A stretch of DNA of 64,000 nucleotides, from assembly GCA_937873695.1 (NCBI GenBank), contig CALMYL010000021.1:124001-188000 (forward strand), read 5' to 3'. The DNA is from an uncultured Ignavibacteria bacterium. Its GTDB lineage: Bacteria; Bacteroidota; Ignavibacteria; Tepidaquicellales; OLB5. Both the position numbers and the translations under genes were made by a program. The number at the start of each line of letters is the position of its first letter. The stretch's first letter is position 1. A model generated the notes under the pieces. It was not told the DNA's origin. It did not search any database and saw only the letters and a program-made list of their open reading frames with translations. Below, in pieces: positions 7,718 through 16,030 of this stretch.

Positions 7718-8865
7718 ATTCCGGCTGTAAGTTTTATCATTTCTGCGGCATTTACAGAAGCTTCTTTGCTTCCAAGTATATCCCAAACTTTCTTCAGCTC
7801 TGTTTTCATCCTTTGGCTGTACGAATCATCTTCCAGAAGCTTCAACATTTCAGAAGCAATATTTGAGGCTGTAAAATCATTCTGAACAAATTCTCTGACG
7901 GCTTCTTTTCCCAGCAGCAGGTTTGCAATACCCAGCTTATCAACTTTCACAATTGGCTTAAGCAGATAGTAGTTCAGCGGGAAAGTCCTGTAAAAGATGA
8001 GGTATGGTGTGCCCAGCAATGTACACTCCATGGTTGAAGTGCCGGCTTTTGTCATAACTGCATCACTGTTGAGAATGAGATCATAAGTTTTATCTTCAGT
8101 AAGGTTATACCCGGTCAATTGTTCCGTAAAATCATCAAAGTGTTTTTTCATACCCGGTGCTATACTGATATTTACTTCAATATCAATTTTTGATCTTATA
8201 GCTTTTATGGCATCCAGCAAAACGGGTAAGTGATGTTTAACTTCATCTTTTCTGCTGCCCGGCAGCACTGTAACTACTTTTTTTGAGGATCTTCGTTCGA
8301 TCTTTGGATTGTGCTTAATGAATTCCCTGATTCTGCTTATCAAAGGGTGACCGGTGAATTCTGCTTTCACACCGTATTTAGCATAGAAATCAACTTCAAA
8401 GGGGAATACAACAAGCATAAGATCTATGTACTTCTTAACTTTGAATACCCTTTTTTCATGCCAGGCCCAAAGTTGGGGAGAGATATAGTAAATGATCTTA
8501 CCGGAATAAAATTTCCTTATTTCTTCTGCGAGTCTTAAATTGAAACCGGGATAATCGACGAGTATAACCGTATCAGGCAGGTTTTGCCTGATGAATTCCG
8601 CTGATTCTTTCAGCGCCCTTTTAAAAAAAGAATATTTTCTTATTACGCCGGCAAAACCCACAGTTGCAAGATCTTTAGTATGATAGATGGCATTGAATCC
8701 TTCAGTTATCATCCTATCTCCGCCCAAACCGCTGAAAAGAATATCGCTTCCGGGAGACTGAATCCGCAGTTCTTTCATTAATGATGAAGCATGCATATCA
8801 CCTGATGATTCACCTGCTGAAATGAATACAGACCTCTTATCCCGAGAACTGTTTTCTTCTTTCAT
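7714..8865 (-). CDS. lpxB: Lipid-A-disaccharide synthase
   Basis: LpxB joins UDP-2,3-diacylglucosamine and lipid X, releasing UDP, in the Raetz pathway. The 383-residue protein shows the family pattern: ISAGESSGDMHASSLMKEL at the N-terminus, LVDYPGFNLRLAE near residue 100, YYISPQLWAWHEKRV near residue 127, TVLPGSRKDEV, and the donor-site segment AGTSTMECTLLGTPYLIFYR near residue 280. It starts 7 bp after the methyltransferase stop and overlaps lpxK by 4 bp. The protein is complete and ordinary. Confidence 0.95.
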   Translation of the reverse strand: MKEENSSRDKRSVFISAGESSGDMHASSLMKELRIQSPGSDILFSGLGGDRMITEGFNAIYHTKDLATVGFAGVIRKYSFFKRALKESAEFIRQNLPDTVILVDYPGFNLRLAEEIRKFYSGKIIYYISPQLWAWHEKRVFKVKKYIDLMLVVFPFEVDFYAKYGVKAEFTGHPLISRIREFIKHNPKIERRSSKKVVTVLPGSRKDEVKHHLPVLLDAIKAIRSKIDIEVNISIAPGMKKHFDDFTEQLTGYNLTEDKTYDLILNSDAVMTKAGTSTMECTLLGTPYLIFYRTFPLNYYLLKPIVKVDKLGIANLLLGKEAVREFVQNDFTASNIASEMLKLLEDDSYSQRMKTELKKVWDILGSKEASVNAAEMIKLTAGI

Positions 8866-8872
8866 TACCGGG

Positions 8873-9457
8873 TTATTGATTTATAAGAAAATAAATAAGG
8901 ACTATCATTAGAATGCTTATAAAAGCTGATTGGAAGGTCCTTTTTTCTGAAACGTAAGCTGCCTTAACATCACGATCAATTTTTGAACGTTTTGAATCAT
9001 CATATGGAGAAAATTTCGGCAGAAACCGGTTAACATTTTCAAAATAATGCAGGTATTTTTCCCCGAATATCTCTTTTAACTCTGCTTCTTCTTCTTTTAT
9101 GATAAAGTAATACTGGAATGAAAAGTACACAATGCTCAGAATTTGAAGGAATGGAACAAGCGAATTTGACATTATACTGATCCCAAAATACATCAGTATA
9201 TTGCCAATGTATAGCGGGTTCCTTACATACGCAAATGGACCCTGGGTAACCAGCCTGGAAGCACCCGGTTTGCTTGTAGTTCTTGTTTCGCTGCCTGCAT
9301 ACGAAACTCCCCAGAATCTGAATATTTCGCCAATTATAACGAACACCACACCTATTGCCATAGTGGTAATAGTAGGACGGGCGAACAGAAGCATAGGGAT
9401 CAGAAATGGAAGGGGAGTATAAGACCTGTATTGAAAGAAAAATTTACCTAATGTCAT
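8873..9457 (-). CDS. Isoprenylcysteine carboxyl methyltransferase-family membrane protein
   Basis: This 194-residue integral membrane protein has a C-terminal ICMT/PEMT-type methyltransferase core: GPFAYVRNPLYIGNILMYFG near residues 73-92 and EEEAELKEIFGEKYLHYFE near residues 121-139, the SAM-binding half of the family. Four or five hydrophobic helices are visible, including one after the core at the C-terminus. Bacterial members methylate small lipophilic or lipid-head substrates, mostly unknown. The gene is directly upstream of lpxB, which suggests but does not prove a lipid-related substrate. Confidence 0.8.
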   Translation of the reverse strand: MTLGKFFFQYRSYTPLPFLIPMLLFARPTITTMAIGVVFVIIGEIFRFWGVSYAGSETRTTSKPGASRLVTQGPFAYVRNPLYIGNILMYFGISIMSNSLVPFLQILSIVYFSFQYYFIIKEEEAELKEIFGEKYLHYFENVNRFLPKFSPYDDSKRSKIDRDVKAAYVSEKRTFQSAFISILMIVLIYFLINQ

Positions 9458-9487
9458 TTAATTTATTTACTTTATATACTGAATAGA

Positions 9488-10213
9488 TTAACCCCGCAAA
9501 AAGACTTCGCGTCTCTTGTTTTTTGCCGAATCTCGTTGTTTAATTCTCCTGCTATCAAGAATACGTTCCAGTTTCTTTTTCACATCACCAAATGTCTGGT
9601 ATTCATGATAAGTGATGTTGTTTTTCCAGCAATATGATGCCAGTGATTTCTTAGCGAAAACAATATCCGCATAGTTGACCGCGCATGCATCAGAAAAACC
9701 ATCCCCAATGAAAACAGAAATTTCATCATCTGCTGTATTGTTCATAAGGATATTCCGCTTGCTGGTACCGCATTTTGTGCAATCTGAATCAGCATTGGGA
9801 AATTCCAGTCCAATACTTTTCATGTCAGCGGAAAACACTATCCTGTTTGCGTAGAAGGGTAAATTCAATCCATTGTTCTTCAGAATTCTGTTTATATAGT
9901 AATCCATACCTTCACTTAGTATCATCAACGGCAGGTTTCTTACATTACAGAATTCAACGAACTGCAGAAACATCGGGTCAAGCCTCTGTGAGTCAATTAT
10001 CCTGTCGAACTCAGCCAGATCAAAATCGACAATTAATGAGCATTCTTTTAAAAAACACTCGCGTGCCCCGATCTTCTGCTTCTCAAAGCTCTTTATGACT
10101 TCAGCCCATTTTTGCTTATCATGAATGAAACGTTCACCCATTTCTATCCATGTATCATAAAGGGTAATTGTTCCGTCAAAATCACTGAATATTTTTATTT
10201 TAGGCTGATCCAA
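9488..10213 (-). CDS. MtnX-like HAD phosphatase
   Basis: The protein has 241 residues and a HAD-IB fold: motif I is FSDFDGTITL (residues 9-18), motif II is MILSEGMDYY, motif III includes a lysine in TSKRNIL, and motif IV is IGDGFSD. The family includes MtnX (2-hydroxy-3-keto-5-methylthiopentenyl-1-phosphate phosphatase) and phosphoserine phosphatases. The CTKCGTSK segment before motif III is a Cys pair often seen in MtnX-like proteins. No other methionine-salvage gene is nearby, so the substrate is open. A basic C-terminal tail (RRIKQRDSAKNKRREV) is unexplained. Confidence 0.8.
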   Translation of the reverse strand: MDQPKIKIFSDFDGTITLYDTWIEMGERFIHDKQKWAEVIKSFEKQKIGARECFLKECSLIVDFDLAEFDRIIDSQRLDPMFLQFVEFCNVRNLPLMILSEGMDYYINRILKNNGLNLPFYANRIVFSADMKSIGLEFPNADSDCTKCGTSKRNILMNNTADDEISVFIGDGFSDACAVNYADIVFAKKSLASYCWKNNITYHEYQTFGDVKKKLERILDSRRIKQRDSAKNKRREVFLRG

Positions 10214-10304
10214 CGAGTAATATCTGTTATTTTAAAAATAATTTTAATTCATTGTTTATTCAAGGTAACAATAAATAAATAAAAAAGCATTTTTGGCAAT
10301 AAAA

Positions 10305-10330
10305 AAAGGAATAAATTGCTTTATTCCTTT
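10305..10330 (-). terminator. Rho-independent terminator
   Basis: AAAGGAATAAA pairs with TTTATTCCTTT across a 4-nt loop, and on the minus strand the stem runs into a T tract. It lies about 100 bp beyond the stop of the small membrane peptide and ends that transcript before the MtnX-like gene. Confidence 0.7.
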
Positions 10331-10431
10331 AAATTGTCAAGCGGAGGTAATCACTTAACGTTTTATGAGGTAATACAAACTTACGAGTCAGATGTGTTTC
10401 ATATTATTTTTGTTCGAATCAGGATCAGAAA

Positions 10432-10542
10432 CTAGAATTTAAAGTAATAATTATAGCATAACACCGCCAAAACAGCCATATTAAGTATTATCATTCCGGT
10501 TGTCAGTTTTTCCAGGGTTTTTATCTTTATAAATGTCATCAT
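10432..10542 (-). CDS. Small membrane peptide, 36 residues
   Basis: A short open frame starts at ATG-ATG (10542/10539) behind an AAAGGAAG ribosome-binding site with good spacing. The peptide has a basic N-terminus (MMTFIKIKTLEK), one hydrophobic helix (about residues 16-30) and the end CYNYYFKF. The frame stays open upstream to 10665, but that part is not protein-like. Its own terminator at 10305-10330 supports a real transcript unit. The function is unknown. Confidence 0.45.
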   Translation of the reverse strand: MMTFIKIKTLEKLTTGMIILNMAVLAVLCYNYYFKF

Positions 10543-10650
10543 AATCTTCCTTTCTGTAATATTATGACGCCGGACAGAACAAAAAGGTTGCATTTGCTGA
10601 TTTGGGAAATAATTTAAGGGAAATTTCAGTTTACATATTCTATTCCTTAC

Positions 10651-10675
10651 AACCGGCAATTTCAAATTGCCGGTT
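10651..10675. terminator. Strong palindrome downstream of the FKBP gene
   Basis: A near-perfect 25-bp inverted repeat has arms starting AACCGGCAATTT and a one-base centre, 26 bp beyond the FKBP stop. There is no T tract on the minus strand, so it may be a 3'-end stabilising hairpin rather than an intrinsic terminator. Confidence 0.4.
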
Positions 10676-10701
10676 GTTCAGGAAGATCTTCGGGTTCGTT
10701 T

Positions 10702-11064
10702 CTATTTTATGCTGATAAGTTCTACATCAAAATGCAGGGTAGCGTTTGGAGGAATAACTCCGCCGGCACCCTGGCTTCCGTAGCCAAGCTCAGATGGAAT
10801 TATGAGCTTTCTTTTGCCTCCAACTTTCATAGTAGCAACGCCTTCATCCCATCCTTTAATAACCTGCCCGATGCCAATTGTGAAAGTAAAAGGTTCATCG
10901 CGGTCTTTTGAACTGTCAAATTTCTTTCCGTTTTCCAGTGTTCCTGTATAATGCACGGTAACTTTTTGTCCGGTATTAGGTGAATCCCCGGTACCGACTG
11001 TTTCATCAATGTACTTTAGCCCTGAAGCTGTTGTTTGTTCTGTTCCTGTCATGTTAATATGCAT
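10702..11064 (-). CDS. FKBP-type peptidyl-prolyl cis-trans isomerase
   Basis: This is a single FKBP domain of about 110 residues. Conserved parts are VTVHYTGTLENGKKFDSS, then PFTFTIGIGQVIKGWDEGV, RKLIIPSELGYG, IPPNATLHFDVELI. It catalyses proline isomerisation in folding. There is no signal peptide, so it is probably cytoplasmic. An AGGAGG site overlaps the first ATG at 11064 with no spacing. The second ATG at 11052 (MTGTEQTT) has an 11-nt spacer and is the likelier start. It is a standalone gene. Confidence 0.92.
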   Translation of the reverse strand: MHINMTGTEQTTASGLKYIDETVGTGDSPNTGQKVTVHYTGTLENGKKFDSSKDRDEPFTFTIGIGQVIKGWDEGVATMKVGGKRKLIIPSELGYGSQGAGGVIPPNATLHFDVELISIK

Positions 11065-11127
11065 CCTCCTGAGAATGCTTTAATTAGATTTTTGATAATC
11101 TTTTGTTTTATCAGTCCTAAGTGCAGA

Positions 11128-12177
11128 TCAATAATCAAGTTTTGAGCTTGAGATGAAGTCAGCAAGCAGGTCAACTGTGAGATCAATATCCTTAAGGCTT
11201 AGTGTTTCCACAGATGTATGCAGGTATCGTGTAGCGACCGAAACTACCCCTATCGCAATTCCGCCTCTGGACTGTGAAATAGGATCTGCATCTGTCCAGG
11301 TATGTCCAAAATCAACATCTATTTGATGTTTCATTTTTTTCTTTTTTGCTGCCGCGATAAGTTCATCTGAGAGTTTATTGTTAGTCCTTACTCCCCGTGT
11401 AATAACCGGCCCTTCCGCGAGTTTTGTTACACCGAATCTTTCCTTTGGAATCTCGGGCTGGTCTGAACAAGGGATAACATCAATTGCAATTGCTGCATTC
11501 GGTTTAAAATTGTATGCGGGATTTCCTGCTCCCCATACGCCTGTTTCTTCCTGAACTGAAGAGACTCCGTAAACAGTGTTTTTAAGGTTTCTGACTTTGG
11601 CAAGCTTTCTGAGAGTTTCTGCTACAATATAAACGCCAATTCTGTTATCCCAACATCTTGAAGTAGCGTTACCGTTAGTCATTTCGCAGAAGTCGCCGCC
11701 AAAAACCACAGGATCGCCGATTGAAACGTATTTTTCGGCATCTTTCCTGTTTTTTGCTCCAATATCAAGCCATATATCGTGCATCTCAATTTTCTTATCT
11801 CTTTGTGCATTGGTAAGCAGATGAATGGAGGTTCTGCCAATTACAGCATCAACTGTACCCCTTTTGTTGAGTATTCTTGCACGGTGTGATGCAAGGATGG
11901 TGGGATCAACTCCTCCTATGGGTCTTACATATATGAAACCATCATCGTTAATGTAGTTGATAATCAGTCCAATCTCATCTGAATGGCCAACTATCATAAT
12001 CGATCTTTCTTTACCCGGGTTGAGGGTTGCAGTCAGATTTCCGTGAATATCTTTTTTAATGTCAGGACAGAATTTTTCAACTTCATCCTTCCATATTTTT
12101 TGTACAGGTTCTTCGAATCCTGAAGGGGCGGGCGTGTTAACCAGGTTAACAAGAAATTGCTTTTGTTCGTTTGTCAT
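11128..12177 (-). CDS. M42-family metallo-aminopeptidase (FrvX/endoglucanase-type)
   Basis: The 349-residue protein has all metal-site motifs of the dinuclear M42 peptidases: VGHSDEIG with His65 and Asp67, RCWDNRIG, the catalytic pair in VQEETGVWGA, AIAIDV, and a C-terminal YLHTSVE. These enzymes form large tetrahedral dodecamers and trim free N-termini of peptides in the cytosol. With the oligopeptide transporter in the same window it fits growth on peptides. Genome annotations often miscall this family as cellulase; nothing here supports glycan binding. Confidence 0.9.
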   Translation of the reverse strand: MTNEQKQFLVNLVNTPAPSGFEEPVQKIWKDEVEKFCPDIKKDIHGNLTATLNPGKERSIMIVGHSDEIGLIINYINDDGFIYVRPIGGVDPTILASHRARILNKRGTVDAVIGRTSIHLLTNAQRDKKIEMHDIWLDIGAKNRKDAEKYVSIGDPVVFGGDFCEMTNGNATSRCWDNRIGVYIVAETLRKLAKVRNLKNTVYGVSSVQEETGVWGAGNPAYNFKPNAAIAIDVIPCSDQPEIPKERFGVTKLAEGPVITRGVRTNNKLSDELIAAAKKKKMKHQIDVDFGHTWTDADPISQSRGGIAIGVVSVATRYLHTSVETLSLKDIDLTVDLLADFISSSKLDY

Positions 12178-12278
12178 AAATTATTTAAATTAAGATGCCA
12201 AATTAAATTAATGAAATGTCATTTAAGAGGGCATTGTTGTAATAAAAAAAAGAAAACCAGGAAAGCCTTTAATCAGTA

Positions 12279-15200
12279 TCAGGAAGCTATCTTCTGGTCG
12301 TTAAACTTAACGTTCACTATTGTTGATATACCCTGTTCTGCCATAGTTACTCCATACATTGAATCGGCAGCTTCCATTGTGCGTTTATTATGTGTAACAA
12401 TAATAAACTGGGTATCCTGCGCGAATTTGCGTATAATTTTTATATACCTGTCAATATTAGCGTCATCAAGCGGAGCATCAACCTCATCAAGTATACAGAA
12501 TGGCGAAGGTTTAACCTGGTAAATGGCAAACAGCAGGGCAATAGCAGTCAGAGTTTTTTCTCCGCCCGAGAGCAGGTCTATTAACTGCGGTCTTTTACCC
12601 CTTGGTTTGGCAATAATATCGATCTTCGCATCAAGCGGGTCAGGATTATCGGGATCAATAACCAGCCTGAGGTCAGATTCATCGCCTTCAAGAAACAGCT
12701 CTTTGAAAATAGCTATGAAATTCTGTCTTATCTGCTCAAATGTTTCTGTGAATTTATTCTGCGCTGTTTTATTTATCTCGTCAATCAGATTAATAAGATC
12801 CTGTTCAGCCTTAACCAGGTCGTTCCTTTCTTCCGAAAGTTTCTCAAGCTCCTGCTTTTCCTGTTCATATAAATTAAGCTCTAACTGACCCGAGCCGCCA
12901 AGAGTACGAAGCTTGTTCTTAAGTCTGTCTACTTCTGCTTTTGCTTTAACAAGGTCAAATATTTCAGAATCTTCAAAAACAGTGTACTCAATATCCAGCT
13001 CATATTCTTCTTTAACCCTGTCTCTGTGTTCTTTTATTTCAAGCCTGTCACGCGTGAGTTTCATTTCATTTTTGTGAATGAAATCTATAATGCTATCGCG
13101 GTTATTACGAAGTTCTTTCTGTTCACTTTCAACTTTATCTACCAGCGAGCGTTTTACTTCGTATTCGCTTCTGATCAGCGCGAAATCTGATTCAATGCCC
13201 GCCTTTTCAATTTCAAGAAGCTTAAGCCTGGGTTTAAGTCCGTTAACTGAGTTTTCGGAGTTGTATGCTTCTATTTCGGCTGAAAGTTTCTTTATTTCCG
13301 ATTCATATTCATTACATTCCAGCGCGCGGGCTTCAATACTGCTCTTTCTTGATTTGATGCTCTCATCCGTTCTGAAATGTTCATTTTCAAGATTTTTGAA
13401 TTCAGCTTTTACTTTGGTAATTTCTATGTTAAATGTGTTATATTCTTCACGCTGTGAAGTAAGTTCATCAGCAAGATTTTCAAGTTCAGTGGTAAAATGC
13501 TCAAGTTCCTTTTCGCGCTGGTATTTCACATTTTCAGCAGATTCAATATCCTGAATCAGAGAATCCATTTTATCGGAAAGCTCTTTATTGGAAATATTCA
13601 GCTCGTCGTTTTCCTGTTTATAATGTGCGATAAGCTTGTTTGTCTCATTTTTGCTGAATTGCAGCTGCTGAAGCTTATTTTCGGCATTAAGTACCTGCGC
13701 TCTTTTTTCCTGTATCCTGTTCTGTCTTATATCAACATCAATTGCGGCGTAACTGCTTTTTAATTCGCTTAAATTTCTGCTGTCAGAACTGATGCTCTCT
13801 TCTATTTCATTAATCTGTTTCTGCAGGTCTGCAATAAGTTTTTCTCTCCCTATTTTTAGAGATTCAATATTAGTTTTGCTTCCGGCACGAAGAAAACTAT
13901 TGGTAATAATATCACCATCAAGCGTAATGAATTTAATGAAATTATCGCTGGATAGTTTCCTGGCAATATCTATGTTTTCAACAATTACAAATTCATCAAG
14001 CAGGTATTTATAAAGCATAAAGTACTCGTCGGGGCATTTAACAAACCTGTCTGCCCACCCGTAAACACCCTCATGACCCAGTATTTCAGGAAATTCTTCC
14101 TGGAATATATTCATTGTTGTATTGTAAAGCTTATCCTTGATTATAAAAGTAACTTTTCCCTTTTGGTCCCGGGTCAGTATCTTAATGAAATTTTCGGCAG
14201 CATCAAGGTTTTCTACAATGAGATAATTAGAAATTTCACCAAGTGCAGTTTCAATCGCAATTTTGAATTTATCTTCAACTTCCAGTTTGTCAATCACTAC
14301 AAATCCGGCTTTTTCGTTCTTTTCTTTTACAAGGTGTTTGATGCCTTCAGAGTAATCGTCAAAATTTTCAAGCAGGTTGGTCTGGAATTCGATCTTGTTT
14401 TTCAGCTTGTCAGCTTCATGCTGCCTGTAGATAATATCCTTTTCGAGCCTGGAAAGTTCTTCCCTCAGATTTTCCTTAAGCTTCTTCTGTTCGCTGAATT
14501 CAGAAGTCATTAATGTAAGCTCTTCTTTAAGGCTTTTCAGTGAAGTCTCGGCATCTCTCAGGCTCTGGTCATATCCGGCAACTTTGTTAATATTAACTAT
14601 ATTATCTTCGGCAAGTTTACTGCATCTGGAAATCTGGTCTTCAAGCCTGTTTTTTATTATCTCATATTCGCTTCTTTTTTCCTGCAGCGCTTTTGATGAT
14701 GAAGCATGTTTTGAAGTGAGATCTTTCAGTTCTTCCTTGCTTACTTTAACTTTCTGTTCGGTCTCGTCAAGGCTGGTTTTTTTTGTTATCCTGGAGCCTT
14801 CCATCAATTCAGTTGTATTCTTCAATACAACTATCTTATCTTCAATTTCGGTTTTTCTTATGCTAAGCCGTTCTATCTCGGCTTCGATCTCTATTTTTTC
14901 CCTTTTAAAACGCTCAATATTTTCATCAAGATACTTTATCCGCTGCTCTGCGATAGAGATTGCGGTCTGTAACTCATTAATGTTCAGGTTAATGTTATTG
15001 AGCTTTTCTCTTGAATCATTTAACCTGGATTCAGTAAAGGTAAGTTCAGATTTATATTTGTCGATAATGCTTTCATTTTCGTTAAGGCTATGCTGCAGTT
15101 TTTCGCGTTCTGTTTCTTTGATCTTCAGTTCGCCTTCAATGCTCTTTGTTTCATCCAGAAGTTTAGAAAGCGCTCTTGTATGATACTCTATTTCGATCTC

Positions 15201-15869
15201 CTTAAGCTTAACACTCACTTCTTTGGCTTCCTGCTGCTTCTGGGCAATGCGCTCGTATGCGTTTACAGTACGCTGACGGTTCCTTATTTCAATATTTGCC
15301 TCATTGATATTCTCACGGGCAACTTCCAGCTTATAGAGTGCCTCGCGCCGGCGTTCTTTGTATTTAGTTATCCCTGAAGCCTCTTCGAAGAGTTTTCTTC
15401 TATCCTGTGTGCGGTGCGAAAGTATTTCGTTCACCATTTTCAGCTCAATCACAGAATAAGCATCAGAGCCCATACCGGTATCCATAAACAGGGCTGTAAT
15501 ATCCTTTAATCTGCAATTGACCCCATTGAGCATATAATTGCTGGCGCCATCTCTGAAACAGCGGCGAGTTATCTTTATTTCTGTGTATTCACTGGGGAGG
15601 ATACCTTTAGTGTTCTGGACGGTAAGAGAAACTTCCGCGTAGCCCAGGGGTTTACGGTTCTTGGTTCCGTTGAAAATGACATTTTCCATTGTGGAACTTC
15701 TGAGAACGCTTGCTTTTTGTTCACCAATTGCCCAGCGTACGGCATCAACAATATTTGTTTTGCCGCAGCCATTTGGTCCAACAATTGCCGTCATGCCAGC
15801 ATCAAAATCTACTGCAATCTTATCAGCAAAAGACTTAAACCCGAAAATTTCAAGTTTACTTAAATACAA
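12279..15869 (-). CDS. smc: Chromosome segregation protein SMC
   Basis: The protein has 1196 residues, the normal length. The N-terminal ATPase half has Walker A GPNGCGKTN (residues 31-39); the C-terminal half has LLSGGEKTLTAIALLFA and Walker B FCILDEVDAPLDD. Long coiled coils flank a hinge near residues 500-680, which contains the GFVVIDKLEVEDKFKIAIET stretch. It folds and segregates the chromosome as a dimer with ScpA and ScpB, which are not in this window. The start codon is TTG at 15869; the family-typical N-terminus YLSKLEIFGFKSFADK begins immediately after it and no ATG fits. Confidence 0.95.
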   Translation of the reverse strand: MYLSKLEIFGFKSFADKIAVDFDAGMTAIVGPNGCGKTNIVDAVRWAIGEQKASVLRSSTMENVIFNGTKNRKPLGYAEVSLTVQNTKGILPSEYTEIKITRRCFRDGASNYMLNGVNCRLKDITALFMDTGMGSDAYSVIELKMVNEILSHRTQDRRKLFEEASGITKYKERRREALYKLEVARENINEANIEIRNRQRTVNAYERIAQKQQEAKEVSVKLKEIEIEYHTRALSKLLDETKSIEGELKIKETEREKLQHSLNENESIIDKYKSELTFTESRLNDSREKLNNINLNINELQTAISIAEQRIKYLDENIERFKREKIEIEAEIERLSIRKTEIEDKIVVLKNTTELMEGSRITKKTSLDETEQKVKVSKEELKDLTSKHASSSKALQEKRSEYEIIKNRLEDQISRCSKLAEDNIVNINKVAGYDQSLRDAETSLKSLKEELTLMTSEFSEQKKLKENLREELSRLEKDIIYRQHEADKLKNKIEFQTNLLENFDDYSEGIKHLVKEKNEKAGFVVIDKLEVEDKFKIAIETALGEISNYLIVENLDAAENFIKILTRDQKGKVTFIIKDKLYNTTMNIFQEEFPEILGHEGVYGWADRFVKCPDEYFMLYKYLLDEFVIVENIDIARKLSSDNFIKFITLDGDIITNSFLRAGSKTNIESLKIGREKLIADLQKQINEIEESISSDSRNLSELKSSYAAIDVDIRQNRIQEKRAQVLNAENKLQQLQFSKNETNKLIAHYKQENDELNISNKELSDKMDSLIQDIESAENVKYQREKELEHFTTELENLADELTSQREEYNTFNIEITKVKAEFKNLENEHFRTDESIKSRKSSIEARALECNEYESEIKKLSAEIEAYNSENSVNGLKPRLKLLEIEKAGIESDFALIRSEYEVKRSLVDKVESEQKELRNNRDSIIDFIHKNEMKLTRDRLEIKEHRDRVKEEYELDIEYTVFEDSEIFDLVKAKAEVDRLKNKLRTLGGSGQLELNLYEQEKQELEKLSEERNDLVKAEQDLINLIDEINKTAQNKFTETFEQIRQNFIAIFKELFLEGDESDLRLVIDPDNPDPLDAKIDIIAKPRGKRPQLIDLLSGGEKTLTAIALLFAIYQVKPSPFCILDEVDAPLDDANIDRYIKIIRKFAQDTQFIIVTHNKRTMEAADSMYGVTMAEQGISTIVNVKFNDQKIAS

Positions 15870-16030
15870 TTATATAATAGAATTATTAAATACAGAACAT
15901 CAATAAATTAAAATGTTCCCAAGATCGTATTCTCTGAGAAAAAACGGGAAAAAGCCTGAAGTCTCTTAACACAAAATTAATGATTTTTTATGTAAAATAC
16001 AGAAATAATTCTCCCTGAAGCGTAATATTA

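Noticed and set aside
12523-15377. Several long antisense frames across smc
   Set aside because: They are shadows of the coiled-coil coding sequence with its biased codons; no start signals or family matches.
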